Below, in pieces: positions 54,769 through 61,659 of a stretch of DNA of 64,000 bases. A program made the position numbers and the translations under genes. Source of the stretch: Saprospiraceae bacterium (lineage in GTDB: Bacteria > Bacteroidota > Bacteroidia > Chitinophagales > Saprospiraceae); assembly GCA_028285545.1 (NCBI GenBank), contig JANQPA010000005.1:1-64000 (forward strand), in the 5' to 3' direction. The notes beneath the pieces were generated by a model. The model worked only from the letters and a program-made list of their open reading frames with translations. It had not been told where the DNA came from and made no database searches. Position 1 is the stretch's first letter. Every line of letters begins with the position of its first letter.

Positions 54769-55985
54769 TAAGATCGCATCGCCTCCACTGGCTTTAACTT
54801 TCTGATCTTCCACCAGGGATATAGCCCTAGTAAGGAAGTCAAGACAAAAACGATGATAGCCTGTGCAACAAAGATTTTCACATCAAAGAGAGCAGGAAAG
54901 ATGGGCTCAAAGCCGTATTTTTCCAGCATCCCTGCGTATTCTCCGGAGAATCTTATTGGATTATATTTAAAGTATGATACTACAGGAATACTGGCCAAGA
55001 CACCTGCGATGGCACCAACTATACCCAGGAGCATGACCTCAATCCATATGGTGGCCATTAAGGATCTCCTTTTCATTCCTATGGCGGTCAGGACTCCAAA
55101 TTCATATTCCCGTTCTTTGGTCATCATCAAAATGGTACCGAAAATACCGAAGCCAATAATCATGTACAGAATGAAATAAACGATGTAATTGCCTGCACTA
55201 TCCAGAGCTTTAGCCTGCAAAAGATCTGGCATCAATTGTTGCCAGTCCATTATTTCGTAGGCCATAGTATCCAACTGAGACCTTAAACTTTCTGTAGCCG
55301 CTTCTACCCTATCCTTATCTTCAATTTGTAAAGATATGCTGGTGATTAAACCTTCTGCTCCGTAAAAGTTCTGCGCATTTTTTAATGGGAGGTATACTAT
55401 TGACTTATTTAATTCAGGAGAGCCAAATTTTACAATTCCTTTTACAGGAAATAGATCAGCCGCATTCACACCTCTGTATCCTTGACTGATTAATACCAAA
55501 GTATCATTAATATTCAATTTTAGTCGTTCGGCCACACCAGCTCCAATAAGTGCTGCTTTTTCATCTTCCTGAAGGTAAGTCCCCTCTACTAGCCGGTCCT
55601 CCAGCTTAGTCATTTCGTTTTCTAATTTGGGGTCTATCCCCACTACTAAGGCTCCGGAGTTCAAGTCATCGGAAGCAGCCAAAGCAAAGGACTCCAGACG
55701 TGGAAGAGCTCTTATTACCTCCCGGGGGCTTTCTATTGTTTTCACCAGTTGTGGTTTCCACTCAAAAGCTTTATCAATGGATTGTTCTTCCCAGTATCCT
55801 TTCTGATGAATTTGTGCATAGCCCATATAAAAGCTAACCACATTATTAATCATATTATTCCATCCTCCTTTTTGTAAAGACTCCATCAAGGAGGCGAATA
55901 AAACTGCAAATAAAATGGATGCTGCTGTAATCAAGGTACGCCTTTTATTGCGCCAAATATTGCGCCAGGCCATTTTGAATATCAT
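54768..55985 (-). CDS. FtsX-type ABC permease, first
   Basis: A 405-residue paralogue of the next permease with the same four-helix layout: LITAASILFAVLFASLMES near the N terminus, then IVYFILYMIIGFGIFGTILM, IWIEVMLLGIVGAIAGV and VFVLTSLLGLYPWW. A periplasmic domain fills about 45-270; the coupling segment is EYEFGVLTAIGMKRRSL and the end is LKPVEAMRS. Together with the second permease and the LolD-like ATPase it resembles LolCDE. The upstream LolA-like gene is 81 bases away. Equal length and matching termini with its neighbour mean a heterodimeric pair. Confidence 0.92.
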   Translation of the reverse strand: MIFKMAWRNIWRNKRRTLITAASILFAVLFASLMESLQKGGWNNMINNVVSFYMGYAQIHQKGYWEEQSIDKAFEWKPQLVKTIESPREVIRALPRLESFALAASDDLNSGALVVGIDPKLENEMTKLEDRLVEGTYLQEDEKAALIGAGVAERLKLNINDTLVLISQGYRGVNAADLFPVKGIVKFGSPELNKSIVYLPLKNAQNFYGAEGLITSISLQIEDKDRVEAATESLRSQLDTMAYEIMDWQQLMPDLLQAKALDSAGNYIVYFILYMIIGFGIFGTILMMTKEREYEFGVLTAIGMKRRSLMATIWIEVMLLGIVGAIAGVLASIPVVSYFKYNPIRFSGEYAGMLEKYGFEPIFPALFDVKIFVAQAIIVFVLTSLLGLYPWWKIRKLKPVEAMRS

Positions 55986-56066
55986 AGTTTTAGATTGTCA
56001 TTTTTATAGAGTTTCCGATTTCCACCTTCCACCTTCCGACTTCCAATTTCCACCTTCAACTTTCTC

Positions 56067-56840
56067 TTACCTTACTCTTTTCATATTTTGAACTGAGAAA
56101 AAGGAATCTTTCATAGGTTTGTCAAATTGCAGTGATAAATATTCTATGATGGTTTTGTGGCCTTCTTCTTCAGCAGGGATGACTTCCAAAACCGAAGGCA
56201 GGGTTTTGCCGCCCAGGACCTTTACATTTTTTCCATACATGGTATTTACCAGATAATCATCTTCATCATAAAATTCGACCTTCATCTGCATATATTCTTC
56301 CGAGTCAATCCAGATTAGAATTTTTCCCCATACTACCGCAGCATCTTCATGTGGTATCATCTCTATTTTATAACAGGCTCGTCCTTCCACCTCTTCTTTG
56401 CCTAATAATTCGTGTGAATAATCATCGACCATAGACGACTGCTTCACCAAATCATCATTTGTAAAATCGGAGCCCATCCAGGATTGCATCATCATTGAAG
56501 GAGGTAGTTTAATGACTCGATCAATGCTCGGCTGCCAATTCCAGATTTCTTTTTCACGGCGCAAAAAGGCCGTTCCCTTGTCGCGTGCAGGCCCAGTAAT
56601 CAGAATCAAACCTAGTTTATCCTCCACACCCCAGGTTTTTAACAGAACCTCTCTTTGCCAGGCTGGACGAACAATGGTCATTTTCATTTCGGCAATGCTG
56701 GTTTTGCCATTTAGTTTTTCATCTGACCTATTTACAATTGTCTTTGCATCAAGACTTTCCTGAGAAAATAAAAAGCCCGTTCCCAAAAAACAGGTTAGGG
56801 TAAGCAAGAAAATTTTTTTCACATTCATATTTATTTTCAT
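56067..56840 (-). CDS. LolA-like outer-membrane lipoprotein-sorting protein
   Basis: A 257-residue periplasmic protein with signal peptide 1-25 (FLLTLTCFLGTGFLFSQ). The rest matches the LolA-like group annotated as outer membrane lipoprotein-sorting protein (PF17131-type): TSIAEMKMTIVRPAWQRE, ILITGPARDKGTAFLRREKE, WNWQPSIDRVIKLPPSM and MQSWMGSDFTNDDL are its hallmark segments. The fold is a half-open beta barrel that holds acyl chains. It is not the housekeeping LolA, which is shorter. It lies between the TetR gene and the FtsX permeases and is the likely periplasmic carrier of the operon. A second ATG five codons in is possible. Confidence 0.9.
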   Translation of the reverse strand: MKINMNVKKIFLLTLTCFLGTGFLFSQESLDAKTIVNRSDEKLNGKTSIAEMKMTIVRPAWQREVLLKTWGVEDKLGLILITGPARDKGTAFLRREKEIWNWQPSIDRVIKLPPSMMMQSWMGSDFTNDDLVKQSSMVDDYSHELLGKEEVEGRACYKIEMIPHEDAAVVWGKILIWIDSEEYMQMKVEFYDEDDYLVNTMYGKNVKVLGGKTLPSVLEVIPAEEEGHKTIIEYLSLQFDKPMKDSFFSVQNMKRVR

Positions 56841-56902
56841 TTAAGGCTGAGTGGGTATTTAATTTTTGTCTTTTTCACTTGGTTTAAGTTTCGAAGAAAG
56901 AA

Positions 56903-57502
56903 TCAAAATCTTTTCCCATATTTATATTTCAATTCTTCAATAATGTGTTCTTCCATTTCCTCTAAAGGATAATCTTCTCCCAAATTCATATAATGGATCA
57001 TCATGCCATCCAAAATAGCTCCAAAATAGAAAGCTTCAAGTTTAGGTTTAGCGGCTCCAAGTCGATCAAAAATGTCCAATATCTGATCAAGAACTAATTC
57101 TTGTTTTTTCTCCACTATATCTTTTATATCTTCCTTAATGTCTTCCTGTAATGCCAGGGCAGTCATTAATTTCCAATAGTGAAAATTATTTTTGACCATA
57201 TTGATTGAGGCACTGGTAATGCCAATAAGTTCTTCTAGTGGCTCATGGTCATGTTTCAAAAACTCCTCCATAGCTCCAACTCCTTCATTCGCAGCCTCTA
57301 AAATTATCTTATGCAGCAACTGTTCTTTACTTTCAAAATAATTATACATCAGCCCTTTAGAGACATTGGCTGCTTTAGCAATCTGACTAATTGAGGTACT
57401 GGAATAGCCCTTAGAGGCAAATAACTCCAAGGCAACTTCCCTTATCCGAGCCTCACTTTTTTGTCTAATAGCTTCAAATTGTTCTTTTGATTTTGGAGAC
57501 AT
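56903..57502 (-). CDS. TetR/AcrR-family regulator of the envelope ABC operon
   Basis: A 199-residue regulator. The HTH (about residues 15-61) reads IREVALELFASKGYSSTSIS, QIAKAANVSKG, LMYNYFESKEQLL. The ligand-binding part (about 75-199) is helical and typical of Bacteroidota members controlling lipid or efflux genes. It is the first gene of the co-oriented set leading to the LolA-like gene (62-base gap), and a TTGAC-type dyad lies ten bases upstream of its start (57512-57531). It probably represses its own operon and is released by a lipid-like or hydrophobic ligand. Confidence 0.9.
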   Translation of the reverse strand: MSPKSKEQFEAIRQKSEARIREVALELFASKGYSSTSISQIAKAANVSKGLMYNYFESKEQLLHKIILEAANEGVGAMEEFLKHDHEPLEELIGITSASINMVKNNFHYWKLMTALALQEDIKEDIKDIVEKKQELVLDQILDIFDRLGAAKPKLEAFYFGAILDGMMIHYMNLGEDYPLEEMEEHIIEELKYKYGKRF

Positions 57503-57511
57503 ATTTTTCTA

Positions 57512-57531
57512 TTGACCAACCGTTTAGTCAA
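57512..57531. promoter_or_regulatory. TetR operator, TTGACC-type dyad
   Basis: TTGACCAACCGTTTAGTCAA: the two halves (TTGACCAACC and the complement TTGACTAAAC) agree at 8 of 10 positions. It matches the GACCAAC/GGTTGGTC-type sites commonly seen before TetR regulators in this phylum and lies ten bases before the TetR gene start, so it should control the whole envelope operon. Confidence 0.75.
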
Positions 57532-57690
57532 AAATAATCAAAATTTCAAAACAAGGCAATAACAAAAATCACCAAAAGGTGAATAGTCGATTAAGGGTCA
57601 AAATATTTAGACAAATGGAATAAAAATGAAAGCTCTTGGAATTTGATCATTTGAATCATTATTTTTGAAGCTTCATTAGGAATACAGGTT

Positions 57691-57723
57691 AATACCAGGG
57701 GGCGGCAGCCGCCTCCTGGTATT
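57691..57723. repeat. 15-bp perfect-but-one hairpin upstream of metF
   Basis: AATACCAGGGGGCGG and CCGCCTCCTGGTATT pair with one mismatch around a CAG loop. No T-run follows on either strand, so a simple terminator is unlikely. It is GC-rich against an AT-rich background. Confidence 0.8.
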
Positions 57724-57807
57724 GACATAAATTTGTCCATCTACTTATTTAGAACAAATTGCATTTTAAATCGTAATTACACACGCACACAGAAAAAGAA
57801 TACTAAC

Positions 57808-58764
57808 ATGAAAGTAACCTCCTATTTTGAAAAGGCTAAAGGCAGCACATTGATATCATTTGAAGTACTCCCCCCCTTAAAAGGTGGAAGTATGGAGGCT
57901 ATTTTTAATACACTTGATCCATTAATGGAATTCAAACCCCCTTTTATTGATGTGACCTATCATAGAGAAGAATATATTTATGTAAAAAAACCTTCAGGAT
58001 ATTATGAAAAAACATCCATTCGGAAGCGCCCCGGCACGGTGGGTATATGTGCGGCGATCATGCATCGTTATGGAGTGGATGCTGTTCCTCATTTAATCTG
58101 TGGAGGCTTTACCAAGGAGGATACAGAAAATGCTTTGATTGACTTGAACTTTCTAAATATCAATAATGTATTGGCTCTTCGGGGAGATGCCCGCAAGTTT
58201 GAAGGAAAGTTTGTTCAAGAAGAAGATGGCCATGCCTATGCGCTTGACCTAGTGAAACAAATTGCAAGAATGAATGAAGGCGGCTACCTAGATCAAAACA
58301 TAGAAAACGGTGAAAAAACTGATTTCTGTATAGGCATCGCGGGATACCCGGAAAAGCACTTTGAAGCACCAAATATGGAAAACGATCTAAAATGGACAAA
58401 GGCAAAGATAGATGCTGGTGCAGATTACATCGTTACTCAAATGTTTTTTAATAACCAGGCCTATTTTGACTATGTTAAAGCATGTAGAGAAGCTGGAATA
58501 AATGTACCTATTGTTCCAGGTTTAAAACCGCTGACAAAAAAATATCAATTGAATTCCATTCCAAGAATCTTCCATGTTGACCTGCCAGAAGATTTAGCTA
58601 GGGAGATGCTAAAGGCCAAAACACCAGATGCAAGAATCCAGGTTGGTATTGAGTGGTGTATCCAGCAATCTAAAGAGCTAAAAGCTGCCGGAGTACCATG
58701 TATGCACTACTATACTATGGGGGATTCCGAAACAATTCGTAAAATTGTGGAAGCTGTTTATTAA
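57808..58764 (+). CDS. metF: methylenetetrahydrofolate reductase
   Basis: A 318-residue flavoenzyme that reduces 5,10-methylene-THF to 5-methyl-THF for methionine synthesis. The TIM-barrel motifs are LISFEVLPPLKGGS, IDVTYHREEYI, VPHLICGGFTKEDTE, NVLALRGDARK and IVTQMFFNN; the catalytic Glu is in FEVLPP near the N terminus. The frame is open to 57733, but ATG 57808 (MKVTSYFEKAKG) is the usual start. The M14 peptidase gene follows 12 bases after the stop. In methionine and one-carbon metabolism it links to B12 use by methionine synthase, not encoded here. Confidence 0.93.
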   Translation: MKVTSYFEKAKGSTLISFEVLPPLKGGSMEAIFNTLDPLMEFKPPFIDVTYHREEYIYVKKPSGYYEKTSIRKRPGTVGICAAIMHRYGVDAVPHLICGGFTKEDTENALIDLNFLNINNVLALRGDARKFEGKFVQEEDGHAYALDLVKQIARMNEGGYLDQNIENGEKTDFCIGIAGYPEKHFEAPNMENDLKWTKAKIDAGADYIVTQMFFNNQAYFDYVKACREAGINVPIVPGLKPLTKKYQLNSIPRIFHVDLPEDLAREMLKAKTPDARIQVGIEWCIQQSKELKAAGVPCMHYYTMGDSETIRKIVEAVY

Positions 58765-58776
58765 AAAACAATAATA

Positions 58777-61317
58777 ATGATGAAAAAACTTCAACTAATC
58801 CTTGTATTTCTGTTTTCCATTTCTATTTCTTGTTTTTCTCAATTACAATCACCTGATGATTTCCTTCCTCATAAAATTGGTGAACAGTTTACCCCTCATT
58901 ACATGTTGGTTGATTACATGCAGCATGTGGCTAGTAATAGCCCAAATGCCCAATTGGTACAATATGGAGAAACGAATGAAAAGAGGCCTTTGATTTTATT
59001 GTACATTTCTACACCAGAAAACCTTGCCCAACTAGATGCCATCCGGGAAAACAACCTTAAAAAAACCGGAATGATAGAAGGAGATTCTGATCCAGCTTTG
59101 GATAAGGCAATTGTTTGGATTAGCTGTACTGTACATGGAAATGAAGCGTCAGGAGCAGAAAGTTCAATGCCTACCGCCTATGCCCTCGCTGATCCCAATA
59201 ATACCCAAACACAGGCCTGGCTTCAAAACACAATCGTCATTCTGGATCCGACTATTAATCCAGATGGCTACTCTAGATACACCCATTGGTACAGGAGATT
59301 CGCACACAACATTCCTAACCCCGACCCTCGATCCTCCGAACATAGTGAACCCTGGCCTGGCGGCAGAGTTAATCACTATTATTTTGACTTAAACAGAGAT
59401 TGGGCCTGGCAAACACAGGTAGAATCACAACATCGCCTTAAAATATACCATCAATGGATGCCTCATATCCATGTAGACCTTCATGAACAAGGATATAATA
59501 GCCCCTATTATTTCGCTCCTGCGGCTCGCCCTTACCATCAATACATTACGGACTGGCAGGCTGATTTTCAAAAAGAAATTGGCCAAAATCATGCAAAATA
59601 TTTCGATCAAAACGGATGGCTATATTTTACTCGTCAGGTATTTGATCTTTTATACCCTAGCTATGGAGATACTTATCCCATATTTAATGGTGCCATTGGC
59701 ATGACCTACGAGCAGGCAGGTGGCGGTAGTGCTGGTAGAGCTATAAAGTTGGCTAATGGTGATACTCTCCGGCTAATCGACCGGATTAACCATCATCATA
59801 CCACCTCTTTGTCAACCATTGAAATATCATCAATCAATTCGGGTAGGCTAATCCAAAATTTTGAAAAGTTCTATTCTGATAATATCAATAATCCACAAGG
59901 GGAATACAAAACATATATTATTAAGGGTAGTAACCCCACTCCAAAATTGAAAGCCTTTTGTGAATTAATGGATAAAAATCACATCCAATACGGCAAAGCC
60001 CAATCCAATTCGGCTGTGAATGTTTATGACTACCAAACTGGTGAAGAAAAGCGGATGAATATCGAAGCAAATGATTTGGTTATTAGTGCCTATCAGCCCA
60101 AAGCCGTTCTTGCCCAAACCTTGTTAGACCCCAATACTTTTGTAGAGGACTCTATGACCTATGACATCACCGCCTGGTCTTTACCATACGCTTATGGTTT
60201 AGAAGCCTATGCCAGCACTCAAAGAGTAAATGTCAATACAGGTTATGAATTCTCTAATTATTCTGGATTAAACACTGTTGACCCAAACACCTATGCTTAT
60301 TTGGCTAAATGGGAAGCTATGAGTAATGCTAAATTCCTGGCAGGACTATTAAAAAATGGTGTTAGAGTTCGTTATGCCACTCAGAATTTTAAGCTTAACA
60401 ATATTGACTACGCCCCTGGAACACTTGTCATTACCCGTGCTGATAACCGCAAAATGGGAGCCCGTTTCCACCAGATTATCAAACAAACAGCTGATCAATA
60501 TGAACAAGAAATTGATGCAGTTCAATCTGGCTTAGTACAAGAAGGATGGGATTTCGGCTCCGGTACCATGAGGCTAATAGATCAACCTAATATTGCTGTA
60601 TTAACCGGGACCGGGACCAGTTCTTATAGTTATGGACAAATTTGGTATTATTTTGAACAAGACATAGATTTTCCTTTTGATGCAATTCCAGCCGATGCCC
60701 TGGGTAGGACAGATCTTTCTCCTTACAATATATTAATTATGCCGGAAGGCTTTTATAGGGTTGGCAGTTCAGAAGCTTCAAAAATATCTTCCTGGGTATC
60801 TGGTGGAGGCCGTTTAATAGCTTTAGGCACCAGTGTTCGCAAATTACAGGATAAGGAAGGATTTTCTCTAAGCCGGTATGCTTCGGAATCCGCCAAAAAT
60901 GAAGCTAAACGTAGAAGTGATCAAGAACAACTCGACAACAGATTTCACCCATTTGCTGGTTCACAGCGCCGATCTATTAGTAATTATAACCCTGGTTCAA
61001 TAGTTCAATTGGACCTTGACGAAACCCACCCTTTGGCTTTTGGCTTGTATGAACCCTATTTCACTCTTAAAACCAATAGTCTAATCTATGAGCCCCTTAA
61101 AGGAGCATGGAATGTAGGTAGAACAGGGAAAGATCCAATAATAAAGGGCTTTATGGGATATAAGCTCAAACAAGAAGTAAAACAGTCTGTTACTTTTGCA
61201 GTGGAAAATAAAGGTGGTGGAGCAGTCATATATCTGATAGATAACCCGCTGTTTAGATCTTTTTGGGAAAATGGAAAAATGCTATTTAGTAATGCACTCT
61301 TTTTTGCAGGACAATAA
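58777..61317 (+). CDS. secreted M14 zinc carboxypeptidase
   Basis: An 846-residue exported peptidase. Signal peptide 1-21 (ISISCFSQ). The M14 domain spans about residues 35-400: zinc ligands His120 and Glu123 in VHGNEAS and His236 in VDLHEQG, and probable catalytic Glu312 in TYEQAGG. The Arg/Asn substrate segment is near FDLNRDWAW. A long C-terminal part (about 400-846) with an IAVLTGTGTSSYSYG Rossmann-like domain (glutamine-amidotransferase-like) and a terminal beta domain follows. This arrangement is that of the large M14 proteins of Bacteroidota. It digests proteins or peptides outside the cytoplasm. The start ATG 58777 (a second ATG follows at 58780) lies 12 bases after metF. Confidence 0.9.
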   Translation: MMKKLQLILVFLFSISISCFSQLQSPDDFLPHKIGEQFTPHYMLVDYMQHVASNSPNAQLVQYGETNEKRPLILLYISTPENLAQLDAIRENNLKKTGMIEGDSDPALDKAIVWISCTVHGNEASGAESSMPTAYALADPNNTQTQAWLQNTIVILDPTINPDGYSRYTHWYRRFAHNIPNPDPRSSEHSEPWPGGRVNHYYFDLNRDWAWQTQVESQHRLKIYHQWMPHIHVDLHEQGYNSPYYFAPAARPYHQYITDWQADFQKEIGQNHAKYFDQNGWLYFTRQVFDLLYPSYGDTYPIFNGAIGMTYEQAGGGSAGRAIKLANGDTLRLIDRINHHHTTSLSTIEISSINSGRLIQNFEKFYSDNINNPQGEYKTYIIKGSNPTPKLKAFCELMDKNHIQYGKAQSNSAVNVYDYQTGEEKRMNIEANDLVISAYQPKAVLAQTLLDPNTFVEDSMTYDITAWSLPYAYGLEAYASTQRVNVNTGYEFSNYSGLNTVDPNTYAYLAKWEAMSNAKFLAGLLKNGVRVRYATQNFKLNNIDYAPGTLVITRADNRKMGARFHQIIKQTADQYEQEIDAVQSGLVQEGWDFGSGTMRLIDQPNIAVLTGTGTSSYSYGQIWYYFEQDIDFPFDAIPADALGRTDLSPYNILIMPEGFYRVGSSEASKISSWVSGGGRLIALGTSVRKLQDKEGFSLSRYASESAKNEAKRRSDQEQLDNRFHPFAGSQRRSISNYNPGSIVQLDLDETHPLAFGLYEPYFTLKTNSLIYEPLKGAWNVGRTGKDPIIKGFMGYKLKQEVKQSVTFAVENKGGGAVIYLIDNPLFRSFWENGKMLFSNALFFAGQ

Positions 61318-61659
61318 TATATTGCTTGAGGGCGTCTCATAACTTCTACCTGTCGGTAGACAGGCCTTCGTCGTTATTCGACGCCCAAGAATATTTTATT
61401 TAGGAGTAGTTTTCCAGGAAAAAACTTTGTTTTTTCCTGGAAAACTACTCCTAAAAGAATATAATTGGCTGGCGAAACCCGCAGGAAGGCCGAAGGTCTT
61501 TTGAGATAGCCTCAAGTCCATAAATCACTTTCTTTCCTTTCTATTTATTTGGCATTGGCTTGACAATTTATTATTTAAATTGCCAATATGAAATCTTTTA
61601 AAGTTTAGTTTTGTTAAAAATCACTAAATTGAATCTTTAGATAAAGCCTGCCAATCAAC
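61318..61659. other. 342-base gap with palindromic element and protease promoter
   Basis: The left part is the element at 61325-61516. The right part upstream of the S1 protease contains TAGTTTTG (61606-61613), a TAnnTTTG-type -7 box 47 bases before the start codon, without a well-placed -33. No gene. Confidence 0.5.
61325..61516. repeat. 192-base nested palindromic (MITE-like) element
   Basis: The outer ends CTTGAGG (61325-61331) and CCTCAAG (61510-61516) are exact inverse complements. At the core is a perfect 27-bp stem, 61399-61425 with 61429-61455, with a three-base loop. Between are GGGCGTC/GACGCCC (61330-61336, 61380-61386), CCTGTC-GGTA-GACAGG (61349-61364) and GGCCTTCG against CGAAGG near 61491. 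The whole would fold into a cloverleaf-like cruciform. It has no ORF, and lies after the M14 gene. Confidence 0.9.

Larger units (their letters stand above)
57503..57807. other. divergent gap between TetR and metF
   Basis: 305 bases. Contains the TetR-type dyad 57512-57531 and the strong hairpin 57691-57723. A TAAATTTG at 57727-57734 is a possible -7 box for metF, 74 bases before its start, but no clear -33 box precedes it because the hairpin occupies that position. Confidence 0.5.
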
